This document shows positions 17,301-24,981 of a stretch of DNA of 38,525 bases, in pieces; positions within the stretch are counted from its first letter, which is position 1; the number at the start of each line of letters is the position of its first letter. Source of the stretch: an uncultured Clostridia bacterium (GTDB taxonomy: Bacteria > Bacillota > Clostridia > Christensenellales > CAG-917); NCBI GenBank assembly GCA_947625225.1, contig CANQNQ010000011.1, forward strand, positions 1 to 38,525, in the 5' to 3' direction. Made by a program: the position numbers and the translations under genes. A model generated the notes under the pieces. That model had not been told where the DNA came from, made no database searches, and was given only the letters and a program-made list of their open reading frames with translations.

Positions 17301-17905
17301 TTCAGTTTGCGCGCGTCAGCGGCTTTGACTACAAGACCATGACCGCAAACGTCGAGGAATTTGTGGGCGACAGGCTCAACGCAACGGACGCGGGATCGCA
17401 CTCCGTCGTCATTTCCATAAGCGATAAAAACAATTATCAATGGGAGGACGGAAGCGATGACTCCATAACGCTGACGTTCGCCATAGCTCCTGCCGCGCTG
17501 ACGTTTGAGACGATGGGCGGAGGGGCCTTCGACGGCAATGAAAAGTCTGCCGAAATAAAATTCGGCGGGCTGCTCGGAGACGATTTCTTTGTTGCCGGCG
17601 AGGACTATGTCGTGAAGTACAACGGAAGCTCGGCGCTTCCCGTAAACGCGGGCGACTATGCCGTGACCGTCGAGTTGCAAGACACCATATATGCCAACAA
17701 TTACGTTGTTGTCACGACTTCGCAAACATTCGGCGTGACAAGATTGCCGCTCAAAAAGCTTGTGGCACAACAATTCACCGCCGAAATGAACGGCAAGACG
17801 CAGACTTTTGATATCGATGGCTACGACGATACGATGTACGTGCTGTCAGGCGCCCATGTCAAGGACGGCAAACTTGCGTCAAGAGGGACGGCAAATACAA
17901 CGTGA
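11390..17905 (+). CDS. Giant surface protein: beta-helix region plus alternating Ig-like (MBG-type) repeats, frameshifted near its 3' end
   Basis: The main frame encodes 2171 residues. A signal peptide ends near ETAYA (about residue 38). Residues about 200-715 carry many repeats such as NGGEISGNSAKEGGGIYV, typical of right-handed parallel beta-helix surface proteins. After a Cys-containing spacer come Ig-like domains of the MBG type. A-type units (GxDYxVxYN, AGTYxVxVxL, ANNY) lie near residues 1114-1199, 1434-1522, 1523-1604, 1697-1780, 1871-1954 and 2036-2120. B-type units (YNG, GFD, MTA, NYxWxDG) lie near 1605-1696, 1781-1870, 1955-2036 and from 2121. The frame stops within the last B unit, and the rest of that unit plus the membrane anchor continues at 17902 in another frame. 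Restoring one base gives about 2331 residues. The likely role is adhesion or matrix binding. Confidence 0.85.
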   Translation: MTKRLDKILLAVAIVIIAACAVVTFTFTFDSASETAYAATQHALTFGNDTHGSGHAGTKITKDYLLTQLNEDGNYALKSGNYYLGDNLELDHMLYFVGSVNLCLNGYMLTTTAGPVITIDDGVSSATTEHKSHEYCRIFDCHDSKCTDTKHKQHQFTNPIDNKPMNVDGGLITGGKGSGGINIYCGILYIYNGTIAGNQSVYGGGGVNVTSGEFRMYGTATVMYNKAGWYGAGVAMGNNTKFLMKGGTIRDNGVPMDSQYSRGGGVYLDKGVRFEMSAGTICNNSAKEGGGIYFVNDADSNVSAHVLLLGTAKIYDNTDGDNGYPFNIRCEKEHGVIEVGGVFHTGARIELSTTLSIEDWDNLAQLLAPHEVFTDELGLSTAGVYADTDSFEWLGAHNHGNISYIPLTRDTMNRYSYKLPQGNYFLNENILNMGAVEFAAGSRLCLNGFSIGMMNARLGHYPIILNDNCVILNCKEEGARGNSSGKIETGITVRGDVTMETVDNGYINIYYTGTNDKTFKGVGVYVESGSFTMNNGIISSLSAKSTQGTGGAVYVENGNLFLNGGEISGNSAKEGGGIYVKKGNVTVGGSFKLANNTATNRGGGIFVADGNVTLNGGEISGNSAKDGGGIYVQKGSITARASVNFTGNKASGRGGGIFVETSATIQGLNISGNTATGDGGGVFANGNLKLIDVNIGKNTSNGKGGGVNVQDKGGSEISGNSIIGENTASGNSDGLYSIGEITIKGLTLNKDKLNIGGGKVTLADNGLTISDSVYITQKGTLEISSTAALVSLANGNAKITLENANCKISLASSLKADEAQPSSKINVGYASKDVMGTLVSKQSRDCDVDVSQYFAYVPFDVDAKFCIAVTKDVVETNSTHNLVLDDDGVKFDDNDFKATYSLKCERCNKKINGITISPKSEEEVVQPSCTTKGTKRYDFELTTDAIKQSLGEEATYYSVTESYSNSYEAPFGEPTGHKWEIAIWEGDPGHDVTPDKGYGRATATCANEGHDVTRDGKNSLTIKYENLERHEGTAPYVYDGKPYVLIISDDDGFRKYIPGYREEIKYAKDEKSSEWTEPDEIEIKKAGYYKLTIYTDLDKEKPMLEIMMKVTKKSLKFGLNISESVYNGNEVQDIDLIFNGLASGETLQNGVDYNLNFINGKPINVGTYTIGVTLGETAAALNYTCEAQIEYRVLNAKITATEAFRQYQSGLNFIYDANKDQSLGLPDGLPFTAVGDNKIAVRYIIETSDTDDADAILAQLEELKTSGNWDQASASTQKEPGSWRVYFRLTADNHETYYGYYVVNIYKADYVIRLNSKDIFSGLAYGGEMASLKSYDDFKNAIKDNVLTIKAVEGDVDTGDKKGEMFDSKNFVLYIIRNGAVYGSNVSWPEKFAAGEYTIRASYSDTGVEDKNYSFKWSFAEEDCTPTFSIAQYVLTDVSLSGDSSAKYKGAAFDDVDVNFDNLVSGDTLTKNIDYVIKYNDTSALPVTAGSYTITAELLDTPAAANYKLQDGTSTTFKIDKAPLAFEVPTGDAYNGQPHALLATITGEEGDLLIRGTDYTVLYNNAGDPPLAADTYKVKIVLSQTALANNYECNAEVDYTLAQAKIARPSATKNEETFDYNGSDRTMTINGYSDSLMTAKAAEGSTFNIYTGAFSAKNVKKGGYTLEISLKDPANYTWKEKGEDKVQFKLTLKPVSLDFEVPDGGAYDGRTRLLLATISGEGNDTLVRGRDYDVKYNNKYDLPLAAGTYTVSVVLRDSELANNYSAPVPQQYTISRAQLTKPTSKDGAVAEKVYNGESQYIEIDGFDGELMTAVASKGSSFGASTGKFSARDVNENGYKLVLSIADTGNYVWKNGGQEAVEFTLTLKPASLDFELASGESYDPDPSRYDILGVIQGESHDVLKKGTDYSVKFSGLDKPTNVGVYSVEVVLLSTPLANNYQLIETSKTYTIAKKQLAKPTIESVDLTYNGRIQFARVSGFDYKTMTANVEEFVGDRLNATDAGSHSVVISISDKNNYQWEDGSDDSITLTFAIAPAALTFETMGGGAFDGNEKSAEIKFGGLLGDDFFVAGEDYVVKYNGSSALPVNAGDYAVTVELQDTIYANNYVVVTTSQTFGVTRLPLKKLVAQQFTAEMNGKTQTFDIDGYDDTMYVLSGAHVKDGKLASRGTANTT

Positions 17906-18384
17906 CCGTGGCTATAAAGGATAAGACAAATTATATGTGGGAAGACGGCACAAACGACGATATCGTCATCACTATGTCAGTCGTGGATCCGCGCCCGATC
18001 GGTTACGATGAAATGCTCGCGATGGAGATCGCGATCCCCGCAGGAGTCGCGTTGATAGGTGCAGCTTTGGCGGTCGCGCTGATATTGCGCAAAAAGCGCA
18101 AAGCGGCAAAACTCAGCGGAGATCCCGACAAAAACGATGACGTCGAGGTCAAGCACCCGGAAGAGCCTGCTAATGACGTAGAGGTGGAGCAGAATGACAA
18201 TGTTGCCCAACCGTCCGAAAATGCGGAGGCCGAGGAACCTGTGGTTGAGGCGAGCGAGCCATCCGGCGCAAACGCCACCGAAGAGCCTGCGCAAGAGGCT
18301 ACATCGGATGCTACGGACGTCGAAGAAACGGAAAACGCTCCGTCGGAGGACAACGGAAAAGAGTCGGACGCAGACAACGAATGA
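17902..18384 (+). CDS. C-terminal part of the giant surface protein in a shifted frame (membrane anchor and acidic tail)
   Basis: This frame completes the last Ig-like unit (TVAIKDKTNYMWEDG, VITMSV). It then gives a transmembrane helix (AIPAGVALIGAALAVALIL, about 18030-18090), a basic stop-transfer KKRK and a Glu/Asp-rich cytoplasmic tail of about 90 residues. It has no ribosome site and makes no sense alone. Reading the frame back past its ATG gives RDGKYN, which joins the upstream protein if one base is restored near the GGG at 17885-17887. This is either a real frameshift or a sequencing error in a short G-run. There is no LPXTG motif, so anchoring is by the helix. Confidence 0.75.
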   Translation: MTVAIKDKTNYMWEDGTNDDIVITMSVVDPRPIGYDEMLAMEIAIPAGVALIGAALAVALILRKKRKAAKLSGDPDKNDDVEVKHPEEPANDVEVEQNDNVAQPSENAEAEEPVVEASEPSGANATEEPAQEATSDATDVEETENAPSEDNGKESDADNE

Positions 18385-18434
18385 CGCCTTTTGCCGAAGT
18401 CGTCGTACGACGCGGCGTCATATGAAATCATCAA

Positions 18435-18466
18435 AAAAAACGCTTCCGGATACGGGAGCGTTTTTT
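18435..18466. terminator. Bidirectional terminator between convergent genes
   Basis: The stem AAAAAACGCTTCC (18435-18447) pairs with GGGAGCGTTTTTT (18454-18466), allowing one G-T pair. Flanking A and T runs allow termination in both directions. It serves the adhesin on the plus strand and the membrane protein gene on the minus strand. Confidence 0.85.
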
Positions 18467-18486
18467 ATGGAACAAGATATCTAAAA

Positions 18487-19716
18487 TCATACGAACAGAT
18501 ATATCAGCACAATAAGCAACATCACAAACAAGTACATAAGCGAGAATCCGTTGTATTCCTTTTTAAGTACGGGCTTGTTTGCGTCAAAGAAGAATAGGAA
18601 CGGTATGGCAAACAGCGCGTAATATGATTTGCCCAATCCCCAATCTGAAGCGAATGGCATCGCTCCCAACAGAAAATCCACTCCCGAAAGGAACAGCAAC
18701 CACAGGCTGAGATACTTTGATGTATCCAAAGCGCGCGCATTGACCTCTTCCAAATTCTCGTAAATAAGCGTGGTCGGCCTGAACCACTTCCTGCCGTCGG
18801 GTGAGAACCTGCATTCCTCTTCGTAGGGGAGCGGCCTTCTGGCATGACGACGGAAGGCAAGTATTATTCCTGTTATAAATACATAGTGCGGCAGCGCTTT
18901 TGACGGGAACAGACACATTATCAATATTTTTGGAAACATAACGCCCGAACGCATAAGCCCGTTGAGGACAAACGTGGCTATGACATACAGTATGGGCAGC
19001 GCTCCCAATGAACGGAACAACACCAGTTTCCATTTGGTATTCACCCATCTTGGGCGCGTGCAGAAAAACAGACACATCAACAAGCACAGCAACTGATCCA
19101 AAAATATATTGAAAGACGGTATGTTTTTCAAAAGCAGAACGACCAATTTTGTCGAGATAAGCTCCTGTACAGCCGCGAGCATTTGGGCGGTATCGCCTAC
19201 GGGAATGGACTCGGGATGTATGTCCAAAGCCACCAATATTTGGTTGACCGCTTCCGCGATGTCCCCGTACTGCGAGGATATCATCTTGAAAAGCTCCTGT
19301 ATCAGCACCATTATCACTCCCGCTATCGCAGTGTATATCAAAAATTCTGCGAAAAACATCACAAGCGTCAGTATAGCCACGCGCCGTATTGTCTTGCCCA
19401 TCCTGCCGCGGTCAAGATTGAGAGCAAGCGTCACCGTAGCCACAAAATATAAGGGGATGACCACTGCGCCCAAACTGCGTATTGTGTCTATGAGGACGCC
19501 GAATTGACCTTCCAACTTGAATGATGTAAGCGCTTGAAGTATACCGAGCATGTCTACGGAACCTATGGAATCCAGAAGTTTGTTGGCTTGGGTCAGCGCG
19601 TTGGCGATGACAAAATAGGACGCGAGCAGCGTCATAAAGAAGAAGAACATAGCAATATATCTCAAAAATACAAAACTATGTCGTTTTCCGTATAACAAAC
19701 TTTCGTTCAGAGTCAT
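18487..19716 (-). CDS. Polytopic membrane protein of unknown function
   Basis: This 409-residue protein has about eight to ten hydrophobic segments, including YIAMFFFFMTLLASYFVIAN, VVIPLYFVATVTLALN, LVMFFAEFLIYTAIAGVIMV and a C-terminal LFVMLLIVLIYLFV. A cytoplasmic-looking loop (RRHARRPLPYEEECRFSPDG) lies before the last group. I recognise no transporter or enzyme signature. The ATG at 19716 is chosen because GGGGAGG lies six bases upstream. An in-frame start 54 bases earlier has no such site. It follows the clostripain-family gene on the same strand after 109 bases and may be co-transcribed with it. Confidence 0.75.
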   Translation of the reverse strand: MTLNESLLYGKRHSFVFLRYIAMFFFFMTLLASYFVIANALTQANKLLDSIGSVDMLGILQALTSFKLEGQFGVLIDTIRSLGAVVIPLYFVATVTLALNLDRGRMGKTIRRVAILTLVMFFAEFLIYTAIAGVIMVLIQELFKMISSQYGDIAEAVNQILVALDIHPESIPVGDTAQMLAAVQELISTKLVVLLLKNIPSFNIFLDQLLCLLMCLFFCTRPRWVNTKWKLVLFRSLGALPILYVIATFVLNGLMRSGVMFPKILIMCLFPSKALPHYVFITGIILAFRRHARRPLPYEEECRFSPDGRKWFRPTTLIYENLEEVNARALDTSKYLSLWLLFLSGVDFLLGAMPFASDWGLGKSYYALFAIPFLFFFDANKPVLKKEYNGFSLMYLFVMLLIVLIYLFV

Positions 19717-19825
19717 TGTATCCTCCCCAACAATGGTTTTGTCCTTTTTTGCGTCGCGCCCTTTGCGCACGTTCAGGCGGCAAAGAACTTGTAGTTTTGC
19801 CTTTGCGGCGATTTTGCCGAATTGG

Positions 19826-21877
19826 TCATGCTTCCATTATGGATTCGCCTTCCATGTCCATAATGCCGACGATATCCGCAGCGTACTCTCCGTCGCCCAA
19901 AGGATGTTGTTTCAACTCGTCGTAAGTCTTGTTCATCATCAATATCGCGGCGTCGGAGTAGTGTTCGCCGCCGAATATGTCCGTCACCACAAATTGATAG
20001 ACATAAAATTGCGAGTCAAATGCGTCGCTTCCGAGCGGATCTTCATAAACTTCATAGCCGTTTGCGCCAACTGGCACGTCCTCGACGCGCATATTTGAAA
20101 CAACGTCGCCGACCGCAAAGCTTTCTCCTTCGGCGTAGTAGTGTACCTTGAGATAGGGATATTCCACTTGAATTGAATCCGTGGATCTCAGCAGAGTAAG
20201 CTCCTTGTCGGACATGCCGGTGACGGGGTCTATACCGTTCCAAGCGCCAAGTATCTTGTAATATCCGCCCATCTCAAACGTTTCATCCCAAATGTAGGCG
20301 AAGCGCAGGTTTGTTCTTTCACCATTCAAAATTATCGGAGCGGTGTAAATGACATATTCCGCCGTAGTCTCTATAGGAGTCACAAACAGTTTGCACCCGT
20401 TCAGCGTTATCCATATTCCGCGGAAATTGCTGTGGCAGTCGAGGTCATCCCACGAGCCTAATAAGTCGTTATCGCGTCCAAAGCGAGAGTAAGCAAGATC
20501 GATATATTCGAGATTTTCGCCTCTGCCGAGCAGAGCGAATTCCACAAGGTCGAAGTCATACGACAGGACGTAGTCAATGGACGACTCGTCCAACTTTATT
20601 CCAAACGAGCCGTCCTCTCGCTCGCTGCCGTAGTCGGAGAATTTGATGGGATCCGAGGGGATGTTTGAATACACAAAGTCGAGATATTCTTCATAAGTCT
20701 CGGAGGGGCAAACGCCGTCGAAATATTGTTGCAACTGCTTTGCGTCGTAATGTAGAGGATAGAAAAACGACAACCCGCGGGATTGGCTCTTTTCTTTGCC
20801 GAAAACGTTGTATATCACGATGTTTTTTATTGCGGCAGTCAGGTCTTTTGCCTCCTCACAGGCTTTGAAGTTTTCCGCAAAATGGCCCAAGTCTATCAGA
20901 TTGCTGTAACCTTCCATATCCGTAGTGCCGCCGTATTTTTGCGAAAGCTTGGCGCTCTGAGCAATTTGTTGTACGCCTTTTGCGGAAACAGCGTCCTCTT
21001 TCATACTTTGCGTTACGGATTCAAACGCTTGCCTTAGTTCGCCGAACTTTGAAAGGTCAAGCGCGGACAACGTTGCCGTGGCGTCCTTATCATTGGCGGT
21101 GCATTTGGCAAAATATGCGTCCGCGACGGCTTTACCGAGCTCGCCGCCGGATATGCTTTTGTTCTCGGCGATGGCGTCTATCAGCGCGCCGTAGTCCCAT
21201 CCTCCGGACGGTTCGATCTCCTCCGAGGCAAGCATATAGCGTGTATATGGTTCAAGCATTTCTGCGGTTTCGTAGTTTGCCATGAGGCATGCGTCAAATC
21301 CAATCAGCTCGAATCTGTCCGTCATCTTGGAATGGACATTGTTGATAGCTGTGTCCATCTCGGCAAGACTCAGCGCGTCAAAATCGTAATTTTCATCGTT
21401 TGCGACGCCGTTCAAGCTTCCTCCGCCGTGATCCCAAACTATCGCGCACATCTTTTCGGCAGGGGAGTTCTTTACGCAATACGACAAAAATCCTTCAAAC
21501 GTTTCCTCTTCGCCCATATTTGATTGCGGCAACTTTTCAAGCAAAGTCAATTTGCCGTCCGATATATTAAAACGGCAAATGCTGTCGTTCGGTATGTCGT
21601 GTGAACGCCACTTTGCGGCGCCTCCGGTTTGCAAAATCACGCTGACATTTTCGGGTATGTTGGCGGCAAGCAGTTCATCGATGTTTCTGCCCGCCGCGCC
21701 CATTTTCGTTTCGAGATTGGAACCGCATAAATATATGTATATGCTCCATGTGCCCGCCGCGCCCATAGGTTTTTCGGCAGGCTGAGTATTTTTATCTTTG
21801 GAACAACCGACAAAACATGTCGCCAAAAGCAACAAGATCAAAAAAATAAGCGGAGTTTTTTTTATTGTTTTTTTCAT
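19826..21877 (-). CDS. Clostripain-family (peptidase C11) lipoprotein
   Basis: This 683-residue secreted cysteine peptidase is anchored as a lipoprotein by lipobox FVGC (Cys25). The C11 catalytic dyad is visible: His150 in IVWDHGGG and Cys197 in GFDACLMA, with the typical N-terminal WSIYIYLCGSNLE. Clostripain relatives cut after basic residues, but this specificity cannot be read here. The catalytic domain spans about residues 40-400 and is followed by a beta-rich C-terminal region of about 280 residues with no assignment. The ATG at 21877 has GGAG eight bases upstream; a GTG nine bases earlier in frame is also possible. It has a consensus promoter at 21949-21977 and may form an operon with the downstream membrane protein. 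Confidence 0.88.
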   Translation of the reverse strand: MKKTIKKTPLIFLILLLLATCFVGCSKDKNTQPAEKPMGAAGTWSIYIYLCGSNLETKMGAAGRNIDELLAANIPENVSVILQTGGAAKWRSHDIPNDSICRFNISDGKLTLLEKLPQSNMGEEETFEGFLSYCVKNSPAEKMCAIVWDHGGGSLNGVANDENYDFDALSLAEMDTAINNVHSKMTDRFELIGFDACLMANYETAEMLEPYTRYMLASEEIEPSGGWDYGALIDAIAENKSISGGELGKAVADAYFAKCTANDKDATATLSALDLSKFGELRQAFESVTQSMKEDAVSAKGVQQIAQSAKLSQKYGGTTDMEGYSNLIDLGHFAENFKACEEAKDLTAAIKNIVIYNVFGKEKSQSRGLSFFYPLHYDAKQLQQYFDGVCPSETYEEYLDFVYSNIPSDPIKFSDYGSEREDGSFGIKLDESSIDYVLSYDFDLVEFALLGRGENLEYIDLAYSRFGRDNDLLGSWDDLDCHSNFRGIWITLNGCKLFVTPIETTAEYVIYTAPIILNGERTNLRFAYIWDETFEMGGYYKILGAWNGIDPVTGMSDKELTLLRSTDSIQVEYPYLKVHYYAEGESFAVGDVVSNMRVEDVPVGANGYEVYEDPLGSDAFDSQFYVYQFVVTDIFGGEHYSDAAILMMNKTYDELKQHPLGDGEYAADIVGIMDMEGESIMEA

Positions 21878-21948
21878 TTTATCCACTCCATGCGGCGTTT
21901 GTTCCCGCAGAAATCAATAATTTTATGCGCGTGAAACTTACTATGTCT

Positions 21949-21977
21949 ATTATACTTATATAGATGTTATATGTCAA
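21949..21977 (-). promoter_or_regulatory. Consensus promoter of the clostripain-family gene
   Basis: On the minus strand, TTGACA (21977-21972) and TATAAT (21954-21949) are perfect and 17 bases apart. The leader would be about 65 bases. Confidence 0.8.
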
Positions 21978-22135
21978 ATCGAAGACATATTTTTTGATCG
22001 TAGCTTGAAAAATTATGGCATTATGACCTTTATACGGCATAAATCCATCATTACAAGATAGGCAAGATAAACAATTGCGGAAACGCCGACGGCATGCCCG
22101 AGATCTGGGTCGAATGACCGATTGAGATCAACTTG

Positions 22136-22178
22136 TACCGACGTCTGACGAGCGATCCGCGGGCGTCGGTATTTTTTT
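22136..22178 (+). terminator. Terminator-like hairpin with no assigned gene
   Basis: TACCGACG (22136-22143) pairs perfectly with CGTCGGTA (22164-22171) and is followed by a run of T (22172-22178). It is a good plus-strand intrinsic terminator, but no plus-strand gene lies between 21890 and 22136. A short frame ending GNADGMPEIWVE at about 22117 may be a gene remnant. The rest of 21978-22379 shows nothing else I can support. Confidence 0.6.
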
Positions 22179-22379
22179 ATATCAGCTTAAAAATTTGAGA
22201 TAAATGAGAAATAAGTGTTACAAATTGTGGAAATATTCAGAGTAGTTTTACAAAAACAGCGACAATTTGGAATAGTTTTTACAAAATATTTTGAGTAAAT
22301 ATGAGACTTTTAAGAGGCAGATCAAGTTTATGAATGCGTATCGCGGCGCAAAAATGCCAAAACTTTGTGCGCGCGCGTA

Positions 22380-22408
22380 TTGCATTGCGCGAAAGATAGT
22401 TGTATAAT
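22380..22408 (+). promoter_or_regulatory. Promoter of the 804-residue lipoprotein gene
   Basis: TTGCAT (22380-22385) and TATAAT (22403-22408) are separated by 17 bases. The predicted start near 22415 gives a 66-base leader containing a palindrome. Confidence 0.65.
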
Positions 22409-22436
22409 ATATGTATCTATACGATATCGCGCAGCG

Positions 22437-22448
22437 GCGCGTACGCGC
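22437..22448 (+). promoter_or_regulatory. Palindrome GCGCGTACGCGC in the lipoprotein leader
   Basis: This is identical to the core of the palindrome at 8434-8447. Here it lies 32 bases before the ATG and about 22 bases after the predicted transcription start. A nearby CGCGCAGC is also shared by both leaders. Confidence 0.5.
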
Positions 22449-22480
22449 ATGTCGAGTGCGAGTATGCGACAGGAGAATAT

Positions 22481-24895
22481 ATGAGAAAGAATATAGCCAA
22501 AATAGCTTTGATATTGTTGATAGTCGCTTTGGCGGTGACTCTGGTTGCGTGCAACGGCGACAATCCGGACGCTTCCAAGCCATCCCAAAAGGAAAAGCCC
22601 GAGGCGACAGCCAAGGCGGAAGTCGTCAAGGCGTCAGAATACTTTGACAGGCTGTGGACGTTGACGGAGAGTTTTGGAGCTCAGGAGATTTCCGAAAATG
22701 CGGATATCGCGTTGAAAGCGGATATGGCGCTGGAATTGGGCACAAAGAGCCTTAGCAGCAAAAAGCCCGTGCAGAGCCTGGAGTTTGGCGTGCAATACGA
22801 GTTGGTACTTGACCGCACATCAAAGGATATCGAGGGCAACTACAACTCCAAAAAGAGCGCGGTGAAGCTGAAGGTATACTCCGGCAACATAGAAGTGTGC
22901 GCGATATACTTTTTTGTGAAAGATCCCACAAGAGTGTTCTTCGATTTTGACGGCAAGCAAGTGGTCGTCAGCGCGGATATAGCGGGACTTAACGGCGAAT
23001 TGGGCGGCGTGCTGGGCGGCTGGCTTTACGGCGAGGACGAGGACGGAAACAGCGTAAACGGCATGCTCAACATGTTTTTGGGCGCGATGGGTCCTGACAG
23101 CGGCTGGTCGCTGAACACTCCCATCAATCAATTGCTTGAAATGTCGGGCATTCCGCTCAAGCAGATGCTCAAGGACGACGAGGATATGCAAAAGCTGTTG
23201 GCTCTGTTGCTTGCGGGCAACGATGTGGATATGCTGTTTGACGGCGAGGATATAAACATTTTGTCGCTGCTCAAGTCCGATGTGGTTTCGGGCATGATCT
23301 CTGCCGAGAAGTCCGAGGGCGACGGCGTGACTGAATATGTCGCCACTCTCACGGGCGGCAGTTCGGGGAGCGTTTCGCTTGGCGGCGTCATGAGCGGTCC
23401 CATGGGCGATATGATGGACAGCGTGCTAAACGGCATGGGCGGCATATTGGAGCTTGCCTCAAAAGCCACTGCACAGATAGGTTTCACCGAGAAGGGCGGC
23501 GCGTTTGACAGCCTGTATCTCAACGCGGATTTTGCGGGAATGGCGGCAGGACAAGAGCAACTGCTTGACGCAAACGGCGTTACCAGGGTATATCCCTACT
23601 TCAGATGTACGGTAAAGGACATCGAGTTGGGCGCCGCAAGCGACTACTCGCTGGGCATAAAGACTACCGATTACAGCAGCGAGGTGGCGTTTGAATTTGC
23701 AAACAAGATGAGCATTCAGGGCATCTCCGTGCAAGAGGATGAGAGCGGCGCGGAAGAGGCGCCTGAATTTGCAGCGAGCGCGGAGGAAGAAGAGCAGCCC
23801 GTTACGGTCGAGGCGCGCATGATAGGCGTGCTGGACCTTATGGGCGTGGGCAGCGCCAACCGCACCCGCATGAACGCGTATATCGCCGTGGACGGCGAAC
23901 ACATAATAGACGTCGGTTTCAACGCAACTACGCTGGCTATCGTGCCCAACCTGACATATGCGGACGGCGCGATGAAGGATGTCCTTGCGGCAGCGGGCAG
24001 CGGCATATATCAAATATTCGAGATGTTCGGGATTGCGGACGGCGACGCGCTTGCGCGCTTTGCGGACGCGTTTTTTGGCAAGGACGAGCAGGGCGACATA
24101 GATTTTGATACGCTCAACTCAAATTTGAATGGCATATTGGTGCAAGGCTTTGACATAGGCGCAAGCTTCCAAAGGATGGCGCAAAAGATGGCGGATATGT
24201 TTATCCGGATCCAGCTCGACGATGGCGGCGAGCATACGCCTCCCGCGGAGCCTTCCGAACCCGCCGAGCCCGAGGAGCCGGAAGAGCAGCCGCAAATGCC
24301 CGATATCTCGCAATACATGCCGTATTTGCCCACATATAAGCAGATTTTTGCGGCGACAAAGGCGGTCGTGCGTTCCTTGAAGATGCAAAACGGCGTCGTG
24401 CAATTTTCAAACGCGGACATTGTGGACTTTATGTTGACGATGGTCAACATGACAAGCGAGGAGGAGCTTACGCGCGAGCAACTCAAGGAGGAGGTCGTCG
24501 CCGAGATGAGCGCCATGCTCCAAGAAAACGGCAAACAGCTCGCCGCATATTACGACACCATCTTCGACGCGGTATCCGCGCTGCGCATAGAGGGCGTGGC
24601 TCCATTCGTCGCAGAGCGCACGGAGGACCCCGCGGCGGACGCCATGACGGCGATAGAGTACATTATCGATCTGCTTCTCGGGCAGCCCATCGGCGTAAAG
24701 TGCGCGTTTGACTACACAAGCGGCGCGGCGCTGAGCGTGGAAGTGACGCTGGGCGGCGCAAAGCTCAGCTACAGCGCGTCCCTCAACGCCTATGCCATCA
24801 CCGACAGCACCTTCGAGGATCTCGGCGCAGGGCACGGCTCAGCGGACGGCTACGTGGTGATAGATATCAACGATTTTAACAACATAGAAGAATAA
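22481..24895 (+). CDS. Lipoprotein of unknown function
   Basis: This 804-residue protein has a short lipoprotein signal with lipobox LVAC (Cys24). The ATG at 22481 is preferred because AGGAG lies six bases before it; upstream in-frame starts overlap the promoter. The body has repeated hydrophobic/acidic segments and no enzyme motif I know. A Glu/Pro-rich linker (PAEPSEPAEPEEPEEQPQ, about residues 588-605) separates a larger N-terminal part from a helical C-terminal part. Another acidic stretch (EDESGAEEAPEF) lies near residue 425. It is predicted on the outer membrane face. It shares a leader palindrome with the lipoprotein gene at 8478, which suggests shared control. Confidence 0.8.
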   Translation: MRKNIAKIALILLIVALAVTLVACNGDNPDASKPSQKEKPEATAKAEVVKASEYFDRLWTLTESFGAQEISENADIALKADMALELGTKSLSSKKPVQSLEFGVQYELVLDRTSKDIEGNYNSKKSAVKLKVYSGNIEVCAIYFFVKDPTRVFFDFDGKQVVVSADIAGLNGELGGVLGGWLYGEDEDGNSVNGMLNMFLGAMGPDSGWSLNTPINQLLEMSGIPLKQMLKDDEDMQKLLALLLAGNDVDMLFDGEDINILSLLKSDVVSGMISAEKSEGDGVTEYVATLTGGSSGSVSLGGVMSGPMGDMMDSVLNGMGGILELASKATAQIGFTEKGGAFDSLYLNADFAGMAAGQEQLLDANGVTRVYPYFRCTVKDIELGAASDYSLGIKTTDYSSEVAFEFANKMSIQGISVQEDESGAEEAPEFAASAEEEEQPVTVEARMIGVLDLMGVGSANRTRMNAYIAVDGEHIIDVGFNATTLAIVPNLTYADGAMKDVLAAAGSGIYQIFEMFGIADGDALARFADAFFGKDEQGDIDFDTLNSNLNGILVQGFDIGASFQRMAQKMADMFIRIQLDDGGEHTPPAEPSEPAEPEEPEEQPQMPDISQYMPYLPTYKQIFAATKAVVRSLKMQNGVVQFSNADIVDFMLTMVNMTSEEELTREQLKEEVVAEMSAMLQENGKQLAAYYDTIFDAVSALRIEGVAPFVAERTEDPAADAMTAIEYIIDLLLGQPIGVKCAFDYTSGAALSVEVTLGGAKLSYSASLNAYAITDSTFEDLGAGHGSADGYVVIDINDFNNIEE

Positions 24896-24946
24896 ATCCG
24901 ACTCAGCATAATGTGTTTTCCGTTCCGCTATGCCGACAGTTATAGG

Positions 24947-24975
24947 TTGTCAAGCGCGGGCGGGAGGTGTATAAT
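24947..24975 (+). promoter_or_regulatory. hemW promoter ending at the start codon
   Basis: TTGTCA (24947-24952) and TATAAT (24970-24975) are separated by 17 bases. The expected transcription start, about seven bases after the -10 box, falls on or next to the ATG at 24982. The GGGAGG at 24962-24967 lies inside the spacer and would not be in the mRNA. Confidence 0.65.
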
Positions 24976-24981
24976 CCTGAT

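Noticed and set aside
17880..17905. Programmed -1 ribosomal frameshift in the adhesin gene
   Set aside because: No X XXY YYZ slippery heptamer and no clear downstream stem are present. A one-base loss in a G-run explains the data better.
24967..24981. GTG at 24967 as the hemW start
   Set aside because: It overlaps the -10 region of the promoter, and family proteins begin at the MxLYIHIPFC sequence, which fits the ATG at 24982.
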